Shown here in pieces: positions 26,921-34,268 of a stretch of 64,000 nucleotides of DNA. Both the position numbers and the translations under genes were made by a program. Position 1 is the stretch's first letter, and every line of letters begins with the position of its first letter. The notes below the pieces were generated by a model. It worked only from the letters and a program-made list of their open reading frames with translations. It was not told the origin of the DNA and searched no databases. Origin of the DNA: Rhodovulum kholense (GTDB lineage: Bacteria; Pseudomonadota; Alphaproteobacteria; Rhodobacterales; Rhodobacteraceae); assembly GCF_003053725.1 (NCBI RefSeq), contig NZ_QAYC01000011.1, positions 62,001 through 126,000 of the forward strand, given 5' to 3'.

Positions 26921-28071
26921 CCCAGACCGCCATTCCCGCCGCCTTCCTCCGCGGCGGCACCTCGAAAGCCGTGGTGCTGAAACGCGCCGACCTGCCTGCG
27001 GACGAAACCGCCTGGCCCGCGCTTTTCGCCGGGATCATGGGCTCGCCCGACCCGAACAAGCGGCAGCTGAACGGCATGGGCGGCGGGATCTCGTCGCTCA
27101 GCAAGGTCTGCGTGATCGGCCCGCCGACCCGCGAGGATGCCGATATCGACTATACCTTCGCGCAGATCGGCGTGACCACCGACGCCGTCGATTTCTCGGG
27201 CAATTGCGGCAACATGAGTTCCGCCATGGGCCCCTTCGCCTATGACGAGGGGCTGGTCGCGGGCCCCCGCGACGGCGAGGCCGTGGTGCGCATCCACAAC
27301 ACCAATTCCGGCAAGATCATCCGCGCCCGGTTCGCCGTGGCGGGCGGCCGCGCAACGGTCTCGGGCGATCTGGAAATCCCCGGCGTCACCGGCACCGGCG
27401 CCCCGGTCGCGCTCGATTTCCTCGACCCCGCGAACACGTGCGGCCATGGCGCCCTGCCGACCGGGCGCATCTGCGACCGGATGGTCCTGTCGGACGGGCG
27501 CGCGGTGGCGGTGACGATGATCGACGCCGCCGTGCCCTCGGTCTTCGTGGCCGCCGCCGATCCGGGCGGCGACACCTGCGCCCATCCCGAGGCCATCGAC
27601 GCCGATACCGCGCTGATGGACCGGCTGGAAGAGATCCGCCAGCGCGCCTCGGTCGCGATGCGGCTTGCCCCCGACATGGCGGCCGCCGCGGCGCGCATCG
27701 CGACGCCCAAGGTCGCGATGGTGGGACCCCCGGCCGCCTATCGCGACCTGTCGGGGCAAATCCATCCCGCCGAGGGCCATGACCTCCAGATCCGGATGAT
27801 TTCGGCCGGACAGGCGCATCGCGCGGTGCCGGTCACCGGCGCGCTGGCGCTGGCCTCGGCGGCGGTGCTGCCGGGGTCGGTGGTGGCCGGGCAATGCGGC
27901 CCCGCGGCCGACCCCGAGAAGCTGCGGATCGGCACCCCCAGCGGCATCGTCACCGTCGGCGCGACCCGCGACCCCGCCAGCGGCCAGATCCTTGCCGCGC
28001 GCATCCTGCGCACCCAGCGGCGGTTGATGGATGGCAGGGTCTACGCCCCCTGCCCCGCCGCCAGGACCTGA
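26917..28071 (+). CDS. PrpF-family isomerase
   Basis: The best start is a TTG at 26917 that overlaps the regulator stop (TTGA) and has a GAGGAGGAAG ribosome site. It gives 384 residues beginning LTQTAIPAAFLRGGTSKAVV. That phrase and the FSGNCGNMSSAMGPFA segment mark the PrpF/DUF453 family of diaminopimelate-epimerase-like fold. Known members isomerise aconitates, methylaconitate, methylitaconate or 4-oxalomesaconate. Neighbouring transporter and lyase genes suggest it works on an imported unsaturated tricarboxylate or dicarboxylate. The exact substrate is not visible from sequence. Confidence 0.9.
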   Translation: MTQTAIPAAFLRGGTSKAVVLKRADLPADETAWPALFAGIMGSPDPNKRQLNGMGGGISSLSKVCVIGPPTREDADIDYTFAQIGVTTDAVDFSGNCGNMSSAMGPFAYDEGLVAGPRDGEAVVRIHNTNSGKIIRARFAVAGGRATVSGDLEIPGVTGTGAPVALDFLDPANTCGHGALPTGRICDRMVLSDGRAVAVTMIDAAVPSVFVAAADPGGDTCAHPEAIDADTALMDRLEEIRQRASVAMRLAPDMAAAAARIATPKVAMVGPPAAYRDLSGQIHPAEGHDLQIRMISAGQAHRAVPVTGALALASAAVLPGSVVAGQCGPAADPEKLRIGTPSGIVTVGATRDPASGQILAARILRTQRRLMDGRVYAPCPAART

Positions 28072-28126
28072 CACCCCCCAAGACCCACCGCTCCCAGGCA
28101 CAGAGACCACAGAAAGACGAGGCACC

Positions 28127-28999
28127 ATGCTCAATCACGACGTCAACCGCGGCTTCCGGAACCGGATCGCACAGGGCGGCGCCCTGCTCCTGCCGGGCGC
28201 GGCCAATGCGCTGGCCGCGCGGATCATCGAGGATCTCGGCTTCGAGGCGGTCTATCTGTCCGGCGCGGGCCTGACCAATACCTATCTGGGCATGCCCGAT
28301 CTGGCCTTCGTCAGCCTGCCCGAGATCGCCCAGCATACGGCGACGATCCGCGACGCGACCGACCTGCCGATCGTGGTCGATGCCGATAACGGCTTCGGCA
28401 ACGCGCTGAACGTGCGCCACACGATCCGCACCCTCGAACGCGCGGGCGCCAGCGCGATCCAGCTCGAGGACCAGAAGACGCCCAAGCGCTGCGGCCATTT
28501 CTCGGGCAAGGAGGTCGTGCCGCTGGCCGAGGCCCGCTCGCGGATCAAGGCCGCGGTCGATGCCCGGCAGGATGCGAACACGCTGATCGTCGCCCGCACC
28601 GATGCCCGCGCCACCGACGGCTATACCGAGGCGCTGGACCGGGCCGCGGCCTTTGTCGAGGACGGCGCCGACATCACCTTCGTCGAGGCCCCGCAAAGCG
28701 TCGAGGAACTGGCCGGTATCCCCAAGGCCCTGCCCGGCACGCCGCAGATCGTCAATCTGGTGGTCGGCGGCAAGACCCCGATCCTCGATCTGGCCGAGCT
28801 GGACGGGATGGGCTTCAAGCTGGTGCTGTACGCCAATGTCGCGCTGCAATCGGCGGTCTACGGCATGCAAAAGGCGCTGGGTCAGCTGCGCGAACAGGGG
28901 CGGATGGACGAATCGGGCCCGCTCGCGGGCTTCCTCGAACGCCAGCGCGTGGTCCGGAAGGACTTCTTCGACGATCTGGAAAAGCATTACGCCTTCTGA
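28127..28999 (+). CDS. Isocitrate lyase/PEP mutase-family carbon-carbon lyase
   Basis: This 290-residue TIM-barrel protein starts MLNHDVNRGFRN at 28127, behind an ACGAGG site. The metal site shows as PIVVDADNGFGNALNV, and the catalytic motif KRCGHFSGKEVV keeps the Cys of lyases. This argues for a lyase (methylisocitrate, dimethylmalate or similar) rather than a phosphomutase. SVEELAGIPKALPGTPQIVN is also standard. It follows the PrpF-like gene after 55 bases and probably cleaves a product in the same pathway. Confidence 0.9.
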   Translation: MLNHDVNRGFRNRIAQGGALLLPGAANALAARIIEDLGFEAVYLSGAGLTNTYLGMPDLAFVSLPEIAQHTATIRDATDLPIVVDADNGFGNALNVRHTIRTLERAGASAIQLEDQKTPKRCGHFSGKEVVPLAEARSRIKAAVDARQDANTLIVARTDARATDGYTEALDRAAAFVEDGADITFVEAPQSVEELAGIPKALPGTPQIVNLVVGGKTPILDLAELDGMGFKLVLYANVALQSAVYGMQKALGQLREQGRMDESGPLAGFLERQRVVRKDFFDDLEKHYAF

Positions 29000-29007
29000 T
29001 CGGCCCC

Positions 29008-29032
29008 GGGGGGCGGGTCCCTGTGGCCCCCC
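29008..29032. terminator. G+C-rich hairpin between convergent genes
   Basis: GGGGGGC and GCCCCCC form a 7-bp stem around an 11-base loop just past the lyase stop. The genes on both sides converge on it. No T-run follows, so the terminator call is tentative. Confidence 0.45.
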
Positions 29033-29060
29033 TCCCCTCGCCTGCCCCGGCGCGGCCGGG

Positions 29061-29261
29061 CTAGGGGCCGTTCCGGCGGCCGCACCGCCCTGCGGCCAGC
29101 GTGCGCCAGATATCAAGCACCAGCGCGCCAAAGCCGCCCGCGAGTCCGAAGCTCACCGAGGCGGCCGGGTCCGCGCCCCCGGACAGAAGGGCATGCCCCG
29201 CCGCGACGACGGCGGCGGACAGGAAGACCGCCCTGACGGTCGATGCCCGGCCGGTTTTCAT
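29061..29261 (-). CDS. Small hydrophobic protein, hypothetical
   Basis: This 66-residue frame starts MKTGRASTVRAVF at 29261. It has two hydrophobic stretches (about 10-27 and 32-50), so it may be a small two-helix membrane protein. The ribosome site is weak and no family is recognised. It follows the next gene on the same strand after 29 bases, so it could be co-transcribed. It may be spurious. Confidence 0.35.
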   Translation of the reverse strand: MKTGRASTVRAVFLSAAVVAAGHALLSGGADPAASVSFGLAGGFGALVLDIWRTLAAGRCGRRNGP

Positions 29262-29290
29262 CTCGCTGTCATCCCGGGGTCCTCCGGCGC

Positions 29291-30148
29291 TCAGGCGAAG
29301 GAGAAGCGGTGATAGTTCTTCTTCACCGACACGATGAAGGCCGCCCCGCAATACAGCCATCCGACCACCGGAACGGCCTTCAGCGCCAGCCGCCACGAAA
29401 GCTTCCGGATCGCCCGGCGCTTGATCTCGGCCCAGGCCGCGCTGGCGACGAACAGCTTGAAGACCCCCTCGCCCAGTTCGACGACCTCCTGCCAGTCCTT
29501 GCTGGAAATACGCGCGACCAGGTCTTCCAGCGCCGTGCGCAACCCCGGGTCGCTGTCGATCAGCGAAACGATCAGGCTGGCATCGCCGATGGAAATGCCC
29601 ATGGTTTCCAGAAGGATATCGGCCGCGACGATCAGATCGGTATCGGGCCGTCCGGCCACGGGCCCGGCATAGGCCGGGATGGCGGGAATGCTTGCCGGGG
29701 TCACGAGATCGGGCGACGGCGCCAGCGGCACGCCCTCGGCGGCCAGCATCGCGACCACGGTCCGCTGCGCGGCCAGCCCGCCTTGGTCGAAGCCAAGCGG
29801 AACGAGGTCGGGCAAGGCTTCGGGAAGGCCCGCCAGATAGGCCGTGGCCGTGTCGGCGGTGGCGAACCGGCCGGTCTCGCGGGCCAGAGCCAATGTCTGC
29901 CGTCGCGCGTCGAAATCGGTCTTCAGGAAGTCGATGAGGGCGAAGTCGATTTCCTCAAGCGCGATCCCGACCGCGAAATCCCGGACCCTGCGCGCCTCTT
30001 CGATGGCCAGCGCCAGGGCGCGATAGTCGTCGGCCCCCTGCCCGAAGACCGGTGCGGCGCGGGCCGCGATCAGGCCAGCACCGGCCCCCAGCACCAGCCG
30101 CCGGGTCATGCGACGCCCCGCTTCCGGGGCGGGCGGTTCCCTCTCCAT
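29291..30148 (-). CDS. Exported protein of unknown function beside the replicon
   Basis: This 285-residue protein starts at ATG 30148, with GGGAGGGACAGG upstream. Residues 12-35 (RRMTRRLVLGAGAGLIAARA) resemble a Tat or Sec signal with paired arginines. The mature part is mostly helical, with acidic and hydrophobic stretches (EEIDFALIDFLKTDFDARRQ), and ends in a hydrophobic segment at about 255-275 (ALKAVPVVGWLYCGAAFIVS) followed by VKKNYHRFSFA. That suggests a membrane-tethered C-terminus. No known domain is recognised. It reads away from the initiator gene, separated by one 20-bp palindrome. Confidence 0.68.
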   Translation of the reverse strand: MEREPPAPEAGRRMTRRLVLGAGAGLIAARAAPVFGQGADDYRALALAIEEARRVRDFAVGIALEEIDFALIDFLKTDFDARRQTLALARETGRFATADTATAYLAGLPEALPDLVPLGFDQGGLAAQRTVVAMLAAEGVPLAPSPDLVTPASIPAIPAYAGPVAGRPDTDLIVAADILLETMGISIGDASLIVSLIDSDPGLRTALEDLVARISSKDWQEVVELGEGVFKLFVASAAWAEIKRRAIRKLSWRLALKAVPVVGWLYCGAAFIVSVKKNYHRFSFA

Positions 30149-30218
30149 CCTGTCCCTCCCTGTTTCCCGGGGGCAGGATAGCGCGATTCCCGCGGTTTCT
30201 GCCCGGCTTTCTGCCCCG

Positions 30219-30238
30219 ACCTTCCCCGCGGGGAAGGT
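30219..30238. repeat. Candidate parS palindrome, copy 1
   Basis: ACCTTCCCCGCGGGGAAGGT is a perfect 20-bp palindrome, here extended to 22 bp by a flanking G/C pair. It lies just downstream of the initiator gene. Four more identical copies occur up to 33930. Identical palindromes confined to a parAB region are typical of ParB-binding centromere sites. Confidence 0.75.
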
Positions 30239-30246
30239 CCGGCCGG

Positions 30247-30930
30247 TCAATGGATGACCTCGACCCGGGCGATACTCGGGTCGGCCCGGCGTACCGCGGC
30301 GGTCAGCGCCTGGATCAGATGGGTCGCGATATAGCTCTGGCAGAAGGCCGAGGGTGCCGACAGCACCAGGGTCCCCTGCCCTCTTTCGACCTCGGTCAGC
30401 CGCGCGAGCCAGGCGCGGAAGATCGCGGGCTGTTCCTCGGACAGGATCGCCCGAGCGCGGCCCCAGACCCCCTCTGCCTCTTCGGTAAGACTGACCGCGG
30501 GCCGCAGCGGCACGACCTTGCCGGCGGGGTCCGGTTCGGGCGGACGGGCGCCCAGACGGGCGACGAAATCCTCGCCGATCAGCGGCCAGCACGGCCGGGT
30601 GTCCTCGGCGATCTGCAGCGTGTCGAGCCGGTAGGTGCTGATCCGGCCCCGGCTGCCCCGGGTCTTCTGCACCAGCCAGCCTGCGGCGCGCAGGCGGGCC
30701 ATCTCGCGCTTGACGGTGCGCTCGTCGCAGGACCAGAGCCGCGCGATCTCGCGCTGGCCGACGCACAGCTCGTCACGTTGCCAGTTGTAGCGCGTGGTGA
30801 TCAGGGCCATGAGGCGCAGCGTGCGGGTCTGCGTGGCCCTGTCGCCCGCCAGGCCATGGGCGGCAAGGGCCGACAACAGATCGTACTTCCGCGATGCGGC
30901 CTGCACTCCGACGGGCTTGACACTCTGCAT
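30247..30930 (-). CDS. DnaA-like plasmid replication initiator
   Basis: The frame is open from 31038 (263 residues), but I prefer ATG 30930 (MQSVKPVGV, 227 residues) because a repeat array crosses the longer N-terminus. In long-form numbering, residues 75-140 form a winged helix (RLMALITTRYNWQRDELCVG, REIARLWSCDERTVKREMAR). Residues 191-255 match the DnaA N-terminal domain: VWGRARAILSEEQPAIFRAW, then TLVLSAPSAFCQSYIATHLI. This architecture, lacking the AAA+ ATPase, is that of the DnaA-like replicases of Rhodobacterales plasmids. It is divergent from parA, with the likely origin between them. Confidence 0.8.
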   Translation of the reverse strand: MQSVKPVGVQAASRKYDLLSALAAHGLAGDRATQTRTLRLMALITTRYNWQRDELCVGQREIARLWSCDERTVKREMARLRAAGWLVQKTRGSRGRISTYRLDTLQIAEDTRPCWPLIGEDFVARLGARPPEPDPAGKVVPLRPAVSLTEEAEGVWGRARAILSEEQPAIFRAWLARLTEVERGQGTLVLSAPSAFCQSYIATHLIQALTAAVRRADPSIARVEVIH

Positions 30931-30950
30931 GGCCTTACCTGTTCGCCCCC

Positions 30951-31105
30951 GGATCTTCGACGGGGGTCCGACTGCTCCGGGCGTGGTGCCTCTGGTTTTC
31001 GACGGCGTATTCAACGCTCTTTCATTGATGTCGCCCATTTACGTCCGGGGTTTCGATTCTGTCAAGCGGCGGGCGCGACGGTGGCCTGCGATCCCGATTT
31101 CGAAA
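30951..31105. repeat. Four imperfect repeats around the initiator start
   Basis: The motif GG(A/T)(T)TTCGA(C/T) recurs at 30951-30961, 30994-31003, 31049-31057 and, less well, 31096-31105. Steps are about 42, 54 and 47 bp. Two copies lie inside and two outside the longest possible initiator frame, which suggests a protein-binding array (autorepressor or origin iterons) rather than coding repeats. Confidence 0.4.
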
Positions 31106-31146
31106 GACTGACTCAGGGTATCTCTGGTATTGGGGGTCATCCAGAC

Positions 31147-31214
31147 TGTCCCCTTGAATCGCGGTTTTGTCCCCCAATCCGTAGAGGTCGCCACGCGGCT
31201 GTCCCCTAGATCGG
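31147..31214. repeat. Three iteron-like TGTCCCC repeats
   Basis: TGTCCCCTTGAATCG (31147-31161), TGTCCCCCAATCCG (31168-31181) and TGTCCCCTAGATCGG (31200-31214) share TGTCCCC followed by an AATC or GATC core. The starts are 21 and 32 bp apart, two and three helical turns. They are candidate initiator-binding iterons. Confidence 0.55.
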
Positions 31215-31299
31215 CCGCGCTTTGGCGGGCGGCTGCCCCGGTCGGCCGGGACGCCGATTCGCCCGGAGCCGCGGGGGCCGTGCCCAACCGACAGGCCAA

Positions 31300-31319
31300 A
31301 CCTTCCCCGCGGGGAAGGT
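31300..31319. repeat. Candidate parS palindrome, copy 2
   Basis: An identical 20-bp palindrome, extended to 22 bp by an outer A/T pair. It lies in the origin region, about 100 bases upstream of parA, where bound ParB could also repress the parAB promoter. Confidence 0.75.
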
Positions 31320-31341
31320 TGCGACAGAGGTAACTTGGATT

Positions 31342-31378
31342 TTGCATTTTTGCAAGATTGGGCGTATTTCAGGATAAG
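31342..31378 (+). promoter_or_regulatory. Putative parAB promoter
   Basis: TTGCAA (31350-31355), a 17-base spacer and GATAAG (31373-31378) form a plausible promoter 26 bases before the parA start. An inverted repeat TTGCA-TTTT-TGCAA (31342-31355) overlaps the -35 element and could be a ParA operator. Confidence 0.45.
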
Positions 31379-31403
31379 AACCCAATTTGCGTTGAGGCAG
31401 AGC

Positions 31404-32699
31404 ATGTACACCCATACGGATCTGGCCCGGCTCCAGTCCCAGTCCCTGAAGATGCAGGGATGGATCCGGCAGCACACCTTCAGCCCGGAGAACTCCAAGC
31501 AGTTGCGCCGCTTCTCGTCCTGGGAGGTGGCCGAGCTGATCCTGAAGATCAACCAGTCGACCTTTCGCGGCAAACTGGCCGCCGATCCGAGCCTTCCCGG
31601 CGGCGAGGTCGAGGAGGACGGGCGCCAGCGCTGGTTCTCGCTCGAGGAGATCAACGAGCTGCGCCGCCGGATGAAGGCCAACCGGAAAAGCCTGATGCCG
31701 CCGCGCCCGGCGGGCAAGCGCGCCTTCCGCGCCGCGGTCGCGAACTTCAAGGGCGGCGCGGGCAAGTCGACCGTGGCGCTGCATCTGGCGCATGCGGCGG
31801 CGCTCGACGGCTACCGGGTGCTGGTCGTCGATTTCGACCCGCAGGCGACGCTGAGCCATTCGATGGGGCTGACCGATGTCAGCGAGGATTACACCGTCTG
31901 GGGGATCATGGCGCGCGACCTGATCCGCGAGACCGACCGGATGAACTCGGCCGTCACGGGGGCGGCCAGCGGCACCGCCCTGCCCGAGCGCAAGCTGCCC
32001 GCCTCGCTGCGCGACATGGGGCTCGACGAGCTGCGCCATGCCGATTTCATCCAGAAGACCTGCTGGTCGACGATCGACATCGTGCCCTCCTGTGCCAACG
32101 CGGCCTTCGTCGAATTCGCCAGCGCCCAGTACCGCCACCTGAACCCGGAATGGACCTTCTTCGCCGCCGTCTCGCGCTATCTCGACGGGATCGCGGACGA
32201 CGATTACGACCTGATCCTTTTCGACTGTCCGCCCGCCATCGGCTATCAGTCGATGAACGCGGTCTTCGCGGCCGACATGCTGTATATCCCCTCGGGGCCG
32301 GGCTACTGGGAATATGACAGCACCACGTCCTTTATCGGGCAGCTGTCCGAGGCGCTCGAAGATCTGGCCGCCGGGTTCGGAAGCACCTTCCCCGCGGGGA
32401 AGGTTTCGCTGCCGAAATCCTTCGTCGACATCCGCTTTCTGATGACCCGCTACGAGCCCGGCAACGACCTGCACCGCGCGATGCTGGAAGCCTTCCGCAA
32501 GGTTTTCGGCGATCATGTGACCACGCATCCGGTCGAGATGACCCGCGCGGTCGAGCAGTCGGGGCGGTTCCTGAGTTCGGTCTACGAGATCGACTACCGC
32601 AACATGACCCGCGAAACCTGGCGCCGCGCCAGGGCCAGTTTCGACCGCGCCTATGAAGAGTTCCGCGGTACCGTGCTGGCCGGCTGGGACAAGATCTGA
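31404..32699 (+). CDS. parA: Plasmid partition ATPase ParA
   Basis: This 431-residue protein starts MYTHTDLARL at 31404, with GAGGCAG upstream; the longer frame from 31335 would run through the promoter. An N-terminal helical, MerR-like DNA-binding region (about 35-95, SSWEVAELILKIN and WFSLEEINELRRRMK) precedes the deviant Walker A motif KGGAGKST (116-123). Then come VLVVDFDPQATLSHSMG and DLILFDCPPAIGYQ. This is the large, autoregulating (type Ia) ParA that moves plasmid copies on the nucleoid. Residues 328-334, TFPAGKV, are encoded by one of the 20-bp palindromes. parB follows after 10 bases. Confidence 0.96.
   Translation: MYTHTDLARLQSQSLKMQGWIRQHTFSPENSKQLRRFSSWEVAELILKINQSTFRGKLAADPSLPGGEVEEDGRQRWFSLEEINELRRRMKANRKSLMPPRPAGKRAFRAAVANFKGGAGKSTVALHLAHAAALDGYRVLVVDFDPQATLSHSMGLTDVSEDYTVWGIMARDLIRETDRMNSAVTGAASGTALPERKLPASLRDMGLDELRHADFIQKTCWSTIDIVPSCANAAFVEFASAQYRHLNPEWTFFAAVSRYLDGIADDDYDLILFDCPPAIGYQSMNAVFAADMLYIPSGPGYWEYDSTTSFIGQLSEALEDLAAGFGSTFPAGKVSLPKSFVDIRFLMTRYEPGNDLHRAMLEAFRKVFGDHVTTHPVEMTRAVEQSGRFLSSVYEIDYRNMTRETWRRARASFDRAYEEFRGTVLAGWDKI
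32385..32404. repeat. Candidate parS palindrome, copy 3 (inside parA)
   Basis: A perfect copy of the 20-bp palindrome within the parA coding sequence, encoding Thr-Phe-Pro-Ala-Gly-Lys-Val in frame. A centromere site inside the gene is unusual but known for some chromosomal parS sites. Confidence 0.75.
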
Positions 32700-32709
32700 G
32701 GAGACGCCG

Positions 32710-33891
32710 ATGGTCAGGAAGAAACGCCGCATGTTCGATATCGACATGCCCGAGGACATGCCCGCCGAACGGTCGGCCGAGGTCCCGAACCCGCCGGGCG
32801 CCGAACCGCCCGCGGCCGCGCCAGAGACGAAAACCTTCCCCGCGGGGAAGGTCGGTGACCCGTCCGGGGCCGCGCGCCGCCGCGGTCCGATGGCCACGGC
32901 GATCGGCGAAACCGCCCATTCAGCCCGCGAACGGCAAGAGATCGAGGCCCGGATCCGGGCCGAGAACGACGCGCTGGCCCATGAGCATGTGCGGCTGAAA
33001 CGGCTTGGCCTGGTGCTGGAGAGCATTCCGCTGGAGGCGGTCGATACCGCCAAGCTGGTGCGCGACCGCAAGCCCGGCGCGGACCCCGAGCTGGAGGATC
33101 TGAAGGCCTCGATCGTCTCGATCGGGCTGTCGAACCCGATCCGGGTCGAGGCGGCGGGGCAGGGGCGGTATGAACTGATCCAGGGCTACCGGCGTCTCGC
33201 GGCCTACAAGGCGCTGCTGGCCGAGACCGGCGATGCCGAGGCCTGGGGCACGATCCCGGCCGCGGTCATGCCGGAGGGCGAGGGGATCGAGACGCTTTAT
33301 CGCCGGATGGTCGACGAGAACCTGGTGCGCAAGGACATCTCGTTCTACGAGATGGCCCAGCTTGCGGTCGATTACGCCGCCGATCCCGCGACCCCCGAGA
33401 CCGATCCCGACCGCGCGGTGGCCTTGCTGTTCAAGTCGGCCCGCTACCAGAAGCGCAGCTATATCCGCGGCTTCATCAAGGTGGTCGAGCGGATGAAGGG
33501 CATCCTGGCCTATCCCGAGGAGCTGCCGCGCGCGCTGGGGCTGGCGCTGGCGCAGCGGCTGGAGGAGGACCCCGAGTGCCGCGCCGCCATCGCCGAGACG
33601 CTGAAGGGCTGGGAGGGGCGCACCGTGGCCGACGAGCTGGCCGCGATCCGGCAGCAGCTTGGTGTCGAGGCCGGGGCCGAGGAGGACCCGCGCGCCGCCC
33701 CGAAGCCCGCGCCGAAACGGGCGGGCGGCAGCAAGGCCAAGACCAGCTTTCAGCTGAACCGCAAGGAGGGGCGGGCGCGCTGCACCGCCGCCGACGGGCG
33801 GCTGGAGATCCGCCTGCCCCGGGACTTCTCGACCATCGACCGGCGGCGGCTGGAAGAGGCCGTGCGGCAGATGCTGGACCGGCTGGAGTGA
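32710..33891 (+). CDS. parB: Plasmid partition protein ParB
   Basis: This 393-residue protein starts MVRKKRRMFDID at 32710, after a GAGGAG site. Residues 95-190 form the ParB N domain, with ASIVSIGLSNPIRVEAAGQG and YELIQGYRRLAAYKALL, the nuclease-like fold that binds CTP in the family. The helix-turn-helix region follows (NLVRKDISFYEMAQLAVDYA). The C-terminal 120 residues include a Lys-rich linker and a dimerisation-like helix (RRRLEEAVRQMLDRL). Residues 42-48, TFPAGKV, are encoded by another copy of the palindrome. It probably binds the five palindromes and links them to ParA. Confidence 0.95.
   Translation: MVRKKRRMFDIDMPEDMPAERSAEVPNPPGAEPPAAAPETKTFPAGKVGDPSGAARRRGPMATAIGETAHSARERQEIEARIRAENDALAHEHVRLKRLGLVLESIPLEAVDTAKLVRDRKPGADPELEDLKASIVSIGLSNPIRVEAAGQGRYELIQGYRRLAAYKALLAETGDAEAWGTIPAAVMPEGEGIETLYRRMVDENLVRKDISFYEMAQLAVDYAADPATPETDPDRAVALLFKSARYQKRSYIRGFIKVVERMKGILAYPEELPRALGLALAQRLEEDPECRAAIAETLKGWEGRTVADELAAIRQQLGVEAGAEEDPRAAPKPAPKRAGGSKAKTSFQLNRKEGRARCTAADGRLEIRLPRDFSTIDRRRLEEAVRQMLDRLE
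32833..32852. repeat. Candidate parS palindrome, copy 4 (inside parB)
   Basis: A perfect copy within the N-terminal, poorly ordered part of parB. It is read in the same frame as in parA (TFPAGKV). Confidence 0.75.
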
Positions 33892-33910
33892 CCCCGGCGG
33901 CAGGGCAGGG

Positions 33911-33930
33911 ACCTTCCCCGCGGGGAAGGT
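33911..33930. repeat. Candidate parS palindrome, copy 5
   Basis: The last copy lies 19 bases past the parB stop and about 100 bases before ccdA, closing the partition region. Confidence 0.75.
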
Positions 33931-34034
33931 TTTCGGCGGCGGGGGGGCGCGGCCCCGATCTTGCGCGGATCTTGCCTGACGCGGCGGACGCCTGTAGGAT
34001 GCTTGCAGGCCATACGTATGAAGCGAGAGGATAG

Positions 34035-34256
34035 ATGGGGCGCGTCAAGGTGAATTTGACCATCGATGCGGCGGTGTCCGAAGAGGCGCGGGCGCTGGGG
34101 CTGAACATGTCGCGGCTGGCCGAAGAGGCCATCGCCGCCGCCGCGCGCGCCGAGCGCAACCGGCACTGGCGCGAAGAGAACCGCGCCGCCATCGAGGCCT
34201 ATGCGGACGAGGTCGGCACGGCCGGGCTGCCGCTGGCGCGCTACCGCAGCTTCTGA
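34035..34256 (+). CDS. ccdA: CcdA-type antitoxin
   Basis: This 73-residue protein has an N-terminal ribbon-helix-helix (VKVNLTIDAAVSEEARALGL, NMSRLAEEA) and the C-terminal toxin-binding tail of CcdA (HWREENRAAIEAYADEVGTA, GLPLARYRSF). It represses its own operon and blocks CcdB. A GAGAGG site lies upstream. Placement beside parB fits a post-segregational killing system for plasmid retention. Confidence 0.93.
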   Translation: MGRVKVNLTIDAAVSEEARALGLNMSRLAEEAIAAAARAERNRHWREENRAAIEAYADEVGTAGLPLARYRSF

Positions 34257-34268
34257 GCGGGGCAGGGG

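Larger units (their letters stand above)
31039..31403. other. Likely origin of replication region between initiator and parA
   Basis: This 365-base divergent gap has no gene. It holds part of the TTCGA repeat array, three TGTCCCC iterons, one 20-bp palindrome and an A+T-richer stretch (about 31321-31395) that stands out from the G+C-rich surroundings and could melt. I see no consensus DnaA box. An origin at this place is the normal arrangement for such replicons. Confidence 0.6.

Noticed and set aside
31335-31403. The longer ParA start at 31335
   Set aside because: It would read through the likely promoter and adds residues without a ribosome site; ATG 31404 has GAGGCAG upstream.
30219-33930. 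The 20-bp palindromes as transcription terminators
   Set aside because: Copies lie inside parA and parB, none is followed by a T-run, and the sequence is exactly conserved, which fits a protein-binding site better.
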